DNA of 64,000 bases, taken from assembly GCF_042686195.1 (NCBI RefSeq), contig NZ_JBHUOQ010000003.1, forward strand, positions 196,681 through 260,680. The letters are read 5' to 3'. Below, piece by piece: positions 15,315 through 24,004 of this stretch (position 1 is its first letter; each line of letters opens with the position of its first letter). A model generated the notes under the pieces. The model made no database searches. It was not told the DNA's origin and worked only from the letters and a program-made list of their open reading frames with translations. The position numbers were made by a program, and so were the translations under genes. This stretch comes from Corticicoccus populi. GTDB lineage: Bacteria > Bacillota > Bacilli > Staphylococcales > Salinicoccaceae.

Positions 15315-16027
15315 TTATGTGTACCTCCGATTGCACTTTTATACGCGATATCCAGTGTTTTATACTGTTTTTTCAGTTCACGGGGGCGGCCTTCGAGAAT
15401 GAATTCCCCCTCATGCATAAACAGCATATTTGTCGCAAATTTTTCAACTGAACTGGCATTTTGTGATGTAATAATAATGGTTAACTCTTCTTTTTTCTGC
15501 AGCTGGCGCAATAATTTGAAAAATTCAAAACGTGCCTTGGTTTCCAGGGCTTTAACAGGTTCATCCATAATTAATAATTCAGGATGATGGGAAAGACTTG
15601 CTGCAAGCATGGCTTTCATTTTCATTTCAGATGAAAAATCTCTGAACTTCTGACCGGCCGGCAGTCCGAATTCTGCCGAGTATTTGTGGAATATCTTCTG
15701 TTCCCATGATGGATAGACTTCACTCATCATGCGGGATAAGTCATTTAAAGTTCCGAAATCATAAAAATAAAGGTCGTCATATACAAAACCCGTTGCTGCT
15801 TTAAATGCTGTCATGGAATCATTTTCCGAAACAAGTGAACGTTCTATTGTTCCACTGTCCAAAGTCCTCAGCCCCATGATTAATTCGAGCAGGGTGGTTT
15901 TTCCTGCACCTTCATCACCGACAACAGCAGTGATTTCACCTTTCGGTATTGACAGGTCATTTCCTTTTAGTTGAAATTTCTCGAAATCTTTGACAAAATT
16001 ATTGAATGAAAGAATCGGCGGTGTCAT
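15311..16027 (-). CDS. ABC transporter ATP-binding protein with degenerate signature
   Basis: A 238-residue ATPase coupled to the permease that follows. Walker A is GDEGAGKTT (residues 37-45) and Walker B is LLIMDEP. The signature, usually LSGGQ or YSxGMK, reads FSSEMKMK with Glu replacing the key Gly. The switch-loop His is replaced by Gln in IIITSQNASS. These changes suggest weak or unusual ATPase behaviour. The RBS AAGGAGG before ATG 16027 is strong. The pair sits in reverse orientation between fba and fsa, which are adjacent in many relatives. Confidence 0.8.
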   Translation of the reverse strand: MTPPILSFNNFVKDFEKFQLKGNDLSIPKGEITAVVGDEGAGKTTLLELIMGLRTLDSGTIERSLVSENDSMTAFKAATGFVYDDLYFYDFGTLNDLSRMMSEVYPSWEQKIFHKYSAEFGLPAGQKFRDFSSEMKMKAMLAASLSHHPELLIMDEPVKALETKARFEFFKLLRQLQKKEELTIIITSQNASSVEKFATNMLFMHEGEFILEGRPRELKKQYKTLDIAYKSAIGGTHK

Positions 16028-16156
16028 ATTGTAATTTCCTCCTTGTGAATTCTTTACTATAATAGCAGATTCAAAGAATGTTCATCAAATACATTGCCGG
16101 TGTGATGATTGATACATTATAATAAGAACGATAAACAATTTGGAGGATAATATATT

Positions 16157-16798
16157 ATGAAATATTTTATTGATACAGCAAACATGGACGAAATTACTGA
16201 AATTAATCAATGGGGCGTACTAAGCGGGGTAACTACAAACCCTTCACTAGTCGCAAAAGAAAAAAATATCTCATTTCACGATCGCTTAGTTGAAATCTGT
16301 GAGCTGGTCGGCGGACCGGTCAGCGGAGAAGTTATTTCTCTTGAAGCTGAAGGCATGATTGAAGAAGGCCGCGAACTTGCCAAGCTGCACAACCATATCG
16401 TTGTCAAGATTCCAATGACTGCGGAAGGTATGAAGGCAGTTAAAGTCCTTTCAGAAGAAGGAATTAAAACAAATGTTACACTGATTTTTAATACAGTACA
16501 GGCACTTACTGCTGCGCGTGCGGGTGCAACCTATGTTTCACCATTCATCGGACGTCTGGATGATATCGGTCTTGAAGGTATGCAGCTCATCGAAGAAATC
16601 AGCGATATCTTTACCATTCATGATATTGGAACAGAAATTATTGCGGCGTCTATCCGTAATGAAGGTCATGTACACGGTGCTGCAATCCGCGGTGCACATA
16701 TCGCAACAATTCCTTATAAAGTCATTAAAAGATTAACAAATCATCCTTTAACAGACAAAGGGATTGACCAGTTCCTCGAAGACTGGAAAAATAAGTAA
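16157..16798 (+). CDS. Transaldolase / fructose-6-phosphate aldolase family (TalC-type)
   Basis: A 213-residue protein of the small transaldolase family (B. subtilis YwjH type). MKYFIDTANMDEI is the typical start, SGVTTNPSLVAKE the substrate loop, HIVVKIPMT carries the Schiff-base Lys, and ATYVSPFIGRLDDIG the phosphate-site region. In B. subtilis the equivalent gene follows fba and encodes a transaldolase of the non-oxidative pentose phosphate pathway. Fructose-6-phosphate aldolase activity is the alternative. It is full length, with RBS TGGAGGA, and murA2 follows 34 bases later. Confidence 0.9.
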   Translation: MKYFIDTANMDEITEINQWGVLSGVTTNPSLVAKEKNISFHDRLVEICELVGGPVSGEVISLEAEGMIEEGRELAKLHNHIVVKIPMTAEGMKAVKVLSEEGIKTNVTLIFNTVQALTAARAGATYVSPFIGRLDDIGLEGMQLIEEISDIFTIHDIGTEIIAASIRNEGHVHGAAIRGAHIATIPYKVIKRLTNHPLTDKGIDQFLEDWKNK

Positions 16799-16832
16799 GC
16801 GAGCATGATATTGGTATATAAGGAGAAAATAT

Positions 16833-18107
16833 ATGTCTAAAGAAGTGATAAAAGTCAAAGGCGGACAGACTTTAACAGGTCAAGTGGATATCAGTGGTGC
16901 AAAGAACAGTGCAGTTGCACTGATACCTGCCTCTCTGATGGCTTCTGAGGGAAAAGTGGTATTGGAAGGACTGCCGGAGATTTCCGATGTGAAAACTTTA
17001 ATGAGCTTACTGAACGACTTGAACATCAAGACGGCACTTGATGATACAACTCTGGAAGTTGATGCATCGGAAGCTGAAAATATGCCGCTTCCCAATACAA
17101 AAGTCCAATCATTAAGAGCATCATATTATATGATGGGTGCAATGCTTGCGCGCTTTAAGAAATGTGTAATCGGTCTTCCCGGAGGGTGTCCGCTCGGGCC
17201 GCGTCCGATTGATCAGCACATTAAAGGATTTGAAGCACTGGGAGCTGAAGTCACAAATGAGCACGGTGCAATGTATCTGGTCGCAGAAAAACTGAAAGGT
17301 GCTAAAATATTTTTTGATGTTGTTTCTGTTGGTGCGACAATTAACTTAATGATTGCTGCGAGTTGTGCAGAAGGCAAGACAATTTTGGAAAATGTTGCAA
17401 AAGAACCGGAGATTGTGGATGTTGCATCCCTGCTGAATAAAATGGGTGCGGATATTAAAGGTGCCGGAACAGATACGATTAAAATTAACGGTGTAGAGAA
17501 ACTTCACGGAACACGCCACAGCATTATCCCTGACAGAATTGAAGCAGGGACATATATGATTGTCGGTGCTGCAGCCGGTAAAAACTTTACGGTTAATAAT
17601 ATTATTCCGACGCATATGGAATCTTTGTCTTCTAAACTTGAGGAGGCGGGCGTTCATATTGATATGGGTGATGATTACGTTGTCATCTCATCACCGGAAT
17701 CATATAATGCAGTTTCTGTTAAAACGCAGGTATACCCGGGCTTTGCGACAGACCTTCAGCAACCGTTGACACCATTATTGTTTATGGCTGAGGGCGTAAG
17801 TAAAGTGTCGGAAACTATTTACCCGGCGAGGTTCCGTCACGTGGATGAATTGAAGCGTATGGACGGAATGATTGAGAAAAAAAGCGGTTCTGCACTGATA
17901 TATCCTTCAACTTTAAAAGGTGCGGATGTGTATGCAAGTGACCTTCGTGCAGGTGCATGCCTTTTAATTTCAGGTTTGATTGCAGAGGGTGTCACGACGA
18001 TTCATAATGTTAACCATATCGACAGAGGATATTCAGACATTGTGAAAAAACTAAGCAGTTTAGGCGCGGATATCTGGCGCGAAACAATAGAAGATGAAGA
18101 TATCTAG
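16833..18107 (+). CDS. murA2: UDP-N-acetylglucosamine 1-carboxyvinyltransferase (MurA2/MurZ)
   Basis: A 424-residue enolpyruvyl transferase for the first committed step of peptidoglycan synthesis. The active-site Cys is C119 in GLPGGCPLGPRPIDQH, also the fosfomycin target. GAKNSAVALIPASL near the N-terminus binds UDP-GlcNAc, and GYSDIVKKLSSLGADIWR closes the barrel. Its place between fsa and rho matches the MurZ (second MurA) of B. subtilis and S. aureus. The paralogue murA1 is at 34927. A strong terminator follows. Confidence 0.93.
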   Translation: MSKEVIKVKGGQTLTGQVDISGAKNSAVALIPASLMASEGKVVLEGLPEISDVKTLMSLLNDLNIKTALDDTTLEVDASEAENMPLPNTKVQSLRASYYMMGAMLARFKKCVIGLPGGCPLGPRPIDQHIKGFEALGAEVTNEHGAMYLVAEKLKGAKIFFDVVSVGATINLMIAASCAEGKTILENVAKEPEIVDVASLLNKMGADIKGAGTDTIKINGVEKLHGTRHSIIPDRIEAGTYMIVGAAAGKNFTVNNIIPTHMESLSSKLEEAGVHIDMGDDYVVISSPESYNAVSVKTQVYPGFATDLQQPLTPLLFMAEGVSKVSETIYPARFRHVDELKRMDGMIEKKSGSALIYPSTLKGADVYASDLRAGACLLISGLIAEGVTTIHNVNHIDRGYSDIVKKLSSLGADIWRETIEDEDI

Positions 18108-18115
18108 AATTTCTC

Positions 18116-18143
18116 CCGGAGACTTTTAGTCTCCGGTTTTTTT
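18116..18143 (+). terminator. Rho-independent terminator after murA2
   Basis: Nine-base stem ccggagact / agtctccgg, TTT loop, seven T residues. Confidence 0.9.
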
Positions 18144-18335
18144 ATGTGAATGAAAGTCCGGCATAAATGTATAATTTAATTCTGCTGAAAATTGATTAAT
18201 GAAGAAAAATAAATACGGGCGGCATGTCCTTTTCATTTATCCTGTTTTCATGTAAAATATCATGTGATTGCCTCGATAGTTACCTTCTTAACGTGAATCT
18301 CATTTTGAAAGTAAAGTCCAAAAATTGAAAGTGAA

Positions 18336-19661
18336 GTGAATATATTGGCTGATAAAGCAAATGAAGTGATGAAGTATGAGTCCTTTGATGTTTTATATAA
18401 AAAGAATACGACTAAAGCACTTACTGAACGGGCGAAGACGCTCGGATTATCAAACTACAGTAAATTAAATAAAAAAGAACTCGTCCTTGCGATTATGGAA
18501 GCGCAGATGGAGAAGGACGGAAATTATTATATGGAAGGTGTCCTTGATGACATCCAGCAGGATGGTTATGGATTTTTGCGGACAGTCAACTTTTCAAAAG
18601 GGGAGAAAGACATTTATATCTCTGCTTCCCAGATCCGCCGCTTTGAGCTGAAAAAAGGGGATAAGGTTACCGGTAAAGTAAGGAAGCCGAAAGAAAATGA
18701 AAAGTATTACGGACTGCTGCAGGTTGATTTTATCAATGATCAAAATGCAGAAGACGTAAAAAAGCGTCCACATTTCCAGGCACTTACACCACTCTACCCG
18801 GATCAGCGTATCCGTCTTGAGAACGGGCCGAAAGATTTATCCACACGAATTATGGATCTGGTGACACCAATCGGTTTCGGTCAGCGTGGTATGATTGTCG
18901 CACCGCCGAAAGCAGGTAAGACTTCTTTATTAAAAGAGATCGCAACAGCAATTACAAAGAATCATCCGGAAGCGCGTTTATTCATACTGTTGATTGGAGA
19001 GCGCCCGGAAGAGGTAACAGATCTTGAGCGTTCTGTTGAAGATGCAAGTGTGGTCCATTCTACATTCGATGAGCCGCCTGAACATCATGTAAAGGTTGCA
19101 GAGCTCCTGCTTGAACGCTCAAAACGTATTGTAGAGATGGGTGAGGATGTTATTATTTTAATGGACTCCATCACACGGCTCGCAAGAGCATACAATCTGG
19201 TGATTCCGCCAAGCGGCAGAACACTTTCCGGCGGACTGGATCCTGCAAGTCTTCACCGTCCGAAACACTTTTTCGGTGCGGCACGTAATATTGAAGCAGG
19301 CGGAAGCCTGACGATTCTATCCACTGCTCTGGTTGACACAGGAAGCAGAATGGATGATGTGATTTACGAAGAATTTAAAGGTACAGGGAATATGGAACTT
19401 CACTTGGACAGGAATTTAAGTGAGCGCAGAATATACCCTGCGATTGACATTAGAAGGTCCAGTACACGTAAAGAAGAACTGCTGCTTGATAAAAAGGAAC
19501 TGGACGTTCTATGGCAGCTTAGAAATTTATTTACAGATGCACCGGACTTTACACAGAGATTCCTGAAAATCCTGCGGCAGACCGAGTCAAACGAAGAATT
19601 TTTCGATGTTTTGAGAGAGCGTATGCTTGCATCTCAAAAATCCGGAAAGCCTGTAATATAA
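18336..19661 (+). CDS. rho: Transcription termination factor Rho
   Basis: A 441-residue Rho. The N-terminal domain (TLGLSNYSKLNKKELVLAI) is followed by the cold-shock RNA-binding fold with GYGFLRTVNFSKGEKDIYIS, then the RecA-type ATPase with Walker A in VAPPKAGKTSLLKEI, Walker B in DVIILMDSITRLARAYN, and the Q/R-loop region GGLDPASLHRPKHFF. The start is uncertain: GTG 18336 or TTG 18345, both near a GAAAGTGAAG purine run. A leader of about 190 bases separates it from the murA2 terminator. Rho genes are often autoregulated there, but no specific element is clear. Confidence 0.95.
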   Translation: MNILADKANEVMKYESFDVLYKKNTTKALTERAKTLGLSNYSKLNKKELVLAIMEAQMEKDGNYYMEGVLDDIQQDGYGFLRTVNFSKGEKDIYISASQIRRFELKKGDKVTGKVRKPKENEKYYGLLQVDFINDQNAEDVKKRPHFQALTPLYPDQRIRLENGPKDLSTRIMDLVTPIGFGQRGMIVAPPKAGKTSLLKEIATAITKNHPEARLFILLIGERPEEVTDLERSVEDASVVHSTFDEPPEHHVKVAELLLERSKRIVEMGEDVIILMDSITRLARAYNLVIPPSGRTLSGGLDPASLHRPKHFFGAARNIEAGGSLTILSTALVDTGSRMDDVIYEEFKGTGNMELHLDRNLSERRIYPAIDIRRSSTRKEELLLDKKELDVLWQLRNLFTDAPDFTQRFLKILRQTESNEEFFDVLRERMLASQKSGKPVI

Positions 19662-19676
19662 TTATCGTACAGATGG

Positions 19677-19705
19677 TTGATTTTTACCCTTTTCACATGT
19701 ATAAT
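19677..19705 (+). promoter_or_regulatory. rpmE2 promoter
   Basis: TTGATT (19677-19682), 17-base spacer, TATAAT (19700-19705), leaving an mRNA leader of about 65 bases before the L31 start. The leader contains a short hairpin candidate around 19716-19735 (ctgtgtgg...accacag) and may take part in ribosomal-protein autoregulation. Confidence 0.65.
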
Positions 19706-19778
19706 ACGTAGGTACTGTGTGGAAAAAACCACAGAATAACTCTGTTCCAGATGGTTCAGGGCAAGGGAGCTGAAAATT

Positions 19779-20036
19779 ATGAAACAAGGAATTCATCCTG
19801 AATATCACAAAGTGATTTTTCTTGACTCAACAACAGAATATAAGTTTTTGAGCGGTTCAACTCGTACTTCAAACGAAACTATGGAGTGGGAAGATGGTAA
19901 TGAGTATCCAGTTATCAGACTTGATATTTCTTCTGATTCACATCCATTCTATACTGGTCGTCAGAAGTTCGCATCTGCCGACGGCCGTGTTGAAAGATTC
20001 AACAAAAAATTCGGTTTCAAATCAAGTAACGAATAA
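19779..20036 (+). CDS. rpmE2: 50S ribosomal protein L31 type B
   Basis: An 85-residue L31 of the zinc-free type: it has the start MKQGIHPEYHKVIFLDSTT and the conserved SDSHPFYTGRQKF segment but none of the four Cys of zinc-binding L31. L31 bridges the ribosomal subunits at the central protuberance. The gene after rho encodes L31 in staphylococci as well. The ribosome site AAGGGAGC is about 9 bases upstream. It has its own promoter and terminator. Confidence 0.95.
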   Translation: MKQGIHPEYHKVIFLDSTTEYKFLSGSTRTSNETMEWEDGNEYPVIRLDISSDSHPFYTGRQKFASADGRVERFNKKFGFKSSNE

Positions 20037-20045
20037 TGAATCTCA

Positions 20046-20080
20046 AACTGTACTGAAGCAATTTTCAGTGCAGTTTTTTT
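20046..20080 (+). terminator. Rho-independent terminator after rpmE2
   Basis: Eleven- to twelve-pair stem aactgtactga / tcagtgcagtt (one G-T pair) followed by seven T residues. Confidence 0.85.
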
Positions 20081-20134
20081 GTTATAAAAATATGATATAA
20101 TTGAACGGATTATAGAGATGAAAAGGTGAAAAAT

Positions 20135-21214
20135 ATGTTTGATCAACTGGAAATTATAGAAAACCGTTATGAGCAGCTGAACGAGCTTTTGTCAGATCCT
20201 GATGTTGTCAGTGACCCTGCGAAATTACGGGAGTATTCAAAAGAACAGAGTGATCTTCAGGAAACTGTGGATACATTCAGGGAATACAAACAGCATAAAG
20301 AAACAATTGCCGAGTCACGTGAGATGCTTGGTGAGACAGATGATAAAGAAATGATAGACATGTTGAAAGAAGAAATTAAAATGTCTGAAAAAGAACTGCC
20401 TGAACTTGAGGAAAAACTGAAAGTCCTTTTGATTCCAAAAGATCCAAATGATGATAAGAACGTGATTATGGAAATCAGAGGTGCTGCAGGTGGAGATGAG
20501 GCACAGATTTTTGCGGGGGACTTGTTTAGAATGTATTCCCGTTTTGCAGAAGATATGGGATGGCGTACTGAAGTGGTCGAAGCAAGTGCCAGTGACCACG
20601 GTGGATATAAAGAAATCAGTTTCCTGATTCAGGGGAACGGTGCCTTTTCCAAATTGAAATTTGAGAACGGTGCGCACAGAGTTCAGCGGGTGCCTGAAAC
20701 TGAGTCAGGCGGACGTATTCATACATCGACAGCGACGGTGGCTGTGCTGCCGGAAGTAGAAGATGTTGAAATTGATATCCGGAATGAAGATTTAAAAATT
20801 GATACGTACCGTTCAAGCGGTGCCGGCGGTCAGCACGTTAATACGACAGATTCCGCAGTCAGAATCACCCACCTGCCGACAGGTGTTGTTGTAACCAGTC
20901 AGGATGAAAAATCCCAGATTAAAAACCGTGAGCGGGCAATGAAAGTATTGAATGCGCGTATTTACGACATGATGGAGCAGGAAGCGCACGCGGAATATGC
21001 AGAAAAAAGAAAAACAGCGGTAGGAACGGGAGATCGTTCCGAACGTATCAGAACGTATAATTATCCTCAAAACAGGGTGACAGACCACAGAATCGGCTTA
21101 ACCATTCAAAAGCTTGATCAAATTATCAGCGGAAGCCTGGAAGATATCATCAATGCACTGACAATTGAAGAACAGACATCCAAACTTGAAGAACTGAATA
21201 ATGCTGGACTATAG
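20135..21214 (+). CDS. prfA: Peptide chain release factor 1
   Basis: A 359-residue RF1, which releases peptides at UAA and UAG. The stop-codon PxT tripeptide is PET in RVPETESGGRIHTS, and the catalytic GGQ is in RSSGAGGQHVNTTDS. The N-terminal coiled-coil domain 1 and the C-terminal RSERIRTYNYPQNRVTDHR are complete. The start is ATG 20135 after AAAAGGTG. prmC, the methylase of the GGQ glutamine, overlaps its end by 14 bases. Confidence 0.96.
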   Translation: MFDQLEIIENRYEQLNELLSDPDVVSDPAKLREYSKEQSDLQETVDTFREYKQHKETIAESREMLGETDDKEMIDMLKEEIKMSEKELPELEEKLKVLLIPKDPNDDKNVIMEIRGAAGGDEAQIFAGDLFRMYSRFAEDMGWRTEVVEASASDHGGYKEISFLIQGNGAFSKLKFENGAHRVQRVPETESGGRIHTSTATVAVLPEVEDVEIDIRNEDLKIDTYRSSGAGGQHVNTTDSAVRITHLPTGVVVTSQDEKSQIKNRERAMKVLNARIYDMMEQEAHAEYAEKRKTAVGTGDRSERIRTYNYPQNRVTDHRIGLTIQKLDQIISGSLEDIINALTIEEQTSKLEELNNAGL

Positions 21215-22052
21215 TTACGCATCCCAGCTGAAAATTGCCGTCGAGAAACTGAAAAACAGTCATGAAGAAACAAATCCTGCCTTTCTTGCGATGGAGGATT
21301 TGTTCGGAATGAACCGGACCAGACTGATGATTGACGGTGAAAAAGAGATGCCGGAGGCTGAGAGGCAGATGCTGCACAAGGTGATTGATGAAGTCTGTTC
21401 AGGAAAACCGTATCAATACGTTATTGGTTTTTCGTGGTTTTACGGAGAAAAATTTAAAGTAAATGAAAATGTATTAATTCCGAGGAATGAAACTGAGGAA
21501 CTGGTGCAGCTTGTGTTGAAAGAAACGGCAGATGACGGGAAAACTGCCGCTGATATCGGAACGGGTACAGGCATCATTCCAATCATTCTGGGAAAACACT
21601 GGACGCATAACCGGTTGTTTGCTGTGGATATATCAGAGAAGGCACTCGATGTCGCCAGGGAAAATAATCATCTTCACAACACAAAAACAGTGCTTTTAAA
21701 AGGTGATTTGTTCGAACCTTTAATTGAACAAGGTATCCGGGTGGATGTGTTAATTTCCAACCCGCCTTATATTTCAAGTGATGAAACTGAATACATGAGC
21801 CGGTCGACACTAGAGTACGAGCCGGCTGTTGCTTTATATGCCGGAGACAGTGGACTTGCCTTATATAAAAAAATGATTAATGAGCTCCCGAAGGTTATGA
21901 ATGACCGTGGAAAAGTGTATTTCGAAATTGGCTTCAGACAAGGTGAAGCACTCAGGGATTATATAGTAAGTATCTGGCCGAATACTGTACCGGAAATTGA
22001 GAACGATATTAACGGCAACCCAAGAATTTTACATTTTATGTGGGAGAGATGA
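21201..22052 (+). CDS. prmC: Release factor glutamine N5-methyltransferase
   Basis: A 283-residue methyltransferase that methylates the GGQ glutamine of release factors. It has the N-terminal helical domain (PYQYVIGFSWFYGEKF), SAM motif I in AADIGTGTGIIPIIL and the NPPYIS catalytic motif in VLISNPPYISSDE. It overlaps prfA, so translation is coupled, which fits its substrate. The ATGA at 22049-22052 links it to tsaC. Confidence 0.94.
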   Translation: MLDYSYASQLKIAVEKLKNSHEETNPAFLAMEDLFGMNRTRLMIDGEKEMPEAERQMLHKVIDEVCSGKPYQYVIGFSWFYGEKFKVNENVLIPRNETEELVQLVLKETADDGKTAADIGTGTGIIPIILGKHWTHNRLFAVDISEKALDVARENNHLHNTKTVLLKGDLFEPLIEQGIRVDVLISNPPYISSDETEYMSRSTLEYEPAVALYAGDSGLALYKKMINELPKVMNDRGKVYFEIGFRQGEALRDYIVSIWPNTVPEIENDINGNPRILHFMWER

Positions 22053-22054
22053 CA

Positions 22055-23092
22055 GTGGATACTAAAGTATGGAAAATATCAACTGAAGACGTAGACAGTG
22101 AATCAGCACTCCAAAAGCTGAAGGAAATTAAAACAGCAATTACATACGGGGAGGTCGTGGGCCTGCCGACAGAAACTGTATACGGTCTTGCAGGTGATGC
22201 AACCAATCCGGAAGCAATCAATAAAATATTCAATGCCAAAGGACGGCCGTCGGACAACCCTCTGATTGTTCATATTCACAGTATTAAACAGCTTGAAAAT
22301 TTCGTTGAAATTAATGACAGCCGTGTATCAGCACTGATGGAGCATTTTTGGCCGGGACCGATTTCTTTTATTCTCCCTTTAAAAGGAGATTATCTGCCGT
22401 CACGGACAGTTGCAGAGCTTCCCTCGGTGGCAGTCCGTATGCCGAGTCATGCTGTAGGCAGAAAAGTGCTGCAGTTTGTTGATGTGCCGCTTGCAGCACC
22501 GAGTGCCAATATCAGCGGCAAGCCGTCACCGACCGATTTCAGCCATGTCATTGATGATTTAAATGGAAAAGTATATGGTGTGATTGCGAGTGAGCCGGCG
22601 GATTACGGTATAGAATCAACTGTTCTTGACTGTACGACTTTCCCTTACCGGATTGCACGACCGGGTGCAGTAACGAAAGAAGATTTAGAGAGTGTACTTG
22701 AAAACAGCGTAGACGCATATCAGATGACGATGGATAAACCCATTGCACCCGGCATGAAGTATAAACATTATGCACCAAGACAGCCGCTGACTATAGTGGA
22801 AGAGTCGGTGATGAACTGGAAAATTTCCGAAGCCAGAAATAAAAAAATCGGAGTTATCGCACCGGAGACGACAAGAGACAAAATTCCTGAAGGCGTAAAA
22901 TTTGTGAGTTTATGTATGGATGCCGCTGATTATAGAAATGCGGCAAGAAACTTGTACGGTGCGTTACGCATCATGGATAAGTCCGACGTTGATGAAATTT
23001 ATATTTACGCGTTTCATAGAGATGAACATTCAGAAGCCCTGTTGAACCGGATTTACAAGGCAGCCGGCGATGAAATTATTAAGGAAGGTTAA
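22055..23092 (+). CDS. tsaC: Threonylcarbamoyl-AMP synthase (Sua5/YwlC type)
   Basis: A 345-residue protein that makes threonylcarbamoyl-AMP from Thr, bicarbonate and ATP for t6A37 of ANN-reading tRNAs. It has the YrdC domain (GEVVGLPTETVYGLAGDA, then KGRPSDNPLIVH, then LAAPSANISGKPSPT) plus the C-terminal Sua5 domain starting after PGMKYKHYAP. I prefer GTG 22055, six bases after GGGAGAG, because MDTKVWKI aligns with relatives; ATG 22049 sits right against that site. It is part of the prfA-prmC-tsaC-ywlE operon. Confidence 0.92.
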   Translation: MDTKVWKISTEDVDSESALQKLKEIKTAITYGEVVGLPTETVYGLAGDATNPEAINKIFNAKGRPSDNPLIVHIHSIKQLENFVEINDSRVSALMEHFWPGPISFILPLKGDYLPSRTVAELPSVAVRMPSHAVGRKVLQFVDVPLAAPSANISGKPSPTDFSHVIDDLNGKVYGVIASEPADYGIESTVLDCTTFPYRIARPGAVTKEDLESVLENSVDAYQMTMDKPIAPGMKYKHYAPRQPLTIVEESVMNWKISEARNKKIGVIAPETTRDKIPEGVKFVSLCMDAADYRNAARNLYGALRIMDKSDVDEIYIYAFHRDEHSEALLNRIYKAAGDEIIKEG

Positions 23093-23093
23093 C

Positions 23094-23504
23094 ATGAAAA
23101 AGATAATATTTGTGTGCACGGGAAACACATGCCGCAGCCCTCTCGCAGAAAGCTATGCAAAAAAAGTATATCCTGAGCGGGAATTTGAATCGAGGGGACT
23201 GATGGTTACTTCGGACCGTATCAGTAAATACTCGCTTGAAATTATCAGGGAGAACGCACTTCCGGAACCCTCCAGCCCCCGGCAGCTGTCAAAGGCAGAT
23301 ACACTTCAAAGCGTGCTTCTTGTGATGACAGAAGCACATAGGACAGCGGTAGAAAATATGTATCCGGGTGCTGAAGTTGAACTTTTGAGTAAGTTTACTA
23401 CAGAACATTCTGTGGATATCAGTGATCCGTTCGGTGCAGAAAAAGAAGTTTACAATAAGGTTTTTCAGGAGATTAAGACCTTTGTAGATAAAATAGAAGT
23501 GTAA
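23094..23504 (+). CDS. ywlE: Protein arginine phosphatase
   Basis: A 136-residue low-molecular-weight phosphatase. The P-loop is VCTGNTCRSP with nucleophile C8 and R14. The Thr in CTGNTCR (T12) is the residue that marks phosphoarginine phosphatases such as B. subtilis YwlE, where tyrosine phosphatases have Ile. The general acid Asp is in DISDPFGAEKE. It would reverse McsB-type arginine phosphorylation that targets proteins to ClpCP. Start ATG 23094 after AAGGAAGG. Confidence 0.9.
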   Translation: MKKIIFVCTGNTCRSPLAESYAKKVYPEREFESRGLMVTSDRISKYSLEIIRENALPEPSSPRQLSKADTLQSVLLVMTEAHRTAVENMYPGAEVELLSKFTTEHSVDISDPFGAEKEVYNKVFQEIKTFVDKIEV

Positions 23505-23575
23505 ATTTTATTAAGATTACTTTAATACAGACATGTTTTTGCTTATAATTGATTAAGTAAGGAAGAGGTGAGGTT

Positions 23576-24004
23576 ATGAAGGTCATTATAGCGTCAGACC
23601 ATGGCGGCGTTAATTTAAAAGCATCGGTTGTTCAGAAACTGAAGGATAACGGTGTGGATGTCACTGATCTTGGTCCTGATAATACGGATTCTGTGGATTA
23701 TCCTGATTATGCAAAGCCTGCAGCACAAAAGGTAGCTTCAGGAGAGTTTGACCGTGGTATTCTTATCTGCGGCACAGGTATTGGAATGAGTATCGCAGCG
23801 AATAAAGTTAAAGGGATAAGATGTGCTTTAGTTCACGATACATTCAGTGCACATGCCACGAGAGAGCACAATAATTCAAACATGCTTGCTATGGGTGAGC
23901 GGGTAATCGGTCCCGGACTCGCAGATGATATCGTTAATATTTGGTTGAATACTGAATATGAGGGTGGTAGACATGAGCGCAGAGTATGCAAGATTGAAGA
24001 ATGA
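23576..24004 (+). CDS. rpiB: Ribose-5-phosphate isomerase B
   Basis: A 142-residue RpiB/LacAB family isomerase (ribose 5-phosphate to ribulose 5-phosphate). MKVIIASDHGGVNLK begins the Rossmann fold, and ILICGTGIGMSIAANK carries the catalytic Cys and phosphate loop. REHNNSNMLAMGERV supplies phosphate-binding residues. It lies upstream of ywlG-glyA-upp as in Bacillus and overlaps ywlG by 32 bases. The RBS GAGGTGAGG is strong. Confidence 0.92.
   Translation: MKVIIASDHGGVNLKASVVQKLKDNGVDVTDLGPDNTDSVDYPDYAKPAAQKVASGEFDRGILICGTGIGMSIAANKVKGIRCALVHDTFSAHATREHNNSNMLAMGERVIGPGLADDIVNIWLNTEYEGGRHERRVCKIEE

Noticed and set aside
16880..17095. Minus-strand open frames inside murA2, pyrG, fba and other core genes
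   Set aside because: They are shadows of well-supported genes with normal codon use on the coding strand.
18144..18335. Attenuator or Rho-binding leader before rho
   Set aside because: The 190-base leader has no clear C-rich, G-poor stretch or terminator; autoregulation is possible but not visible.
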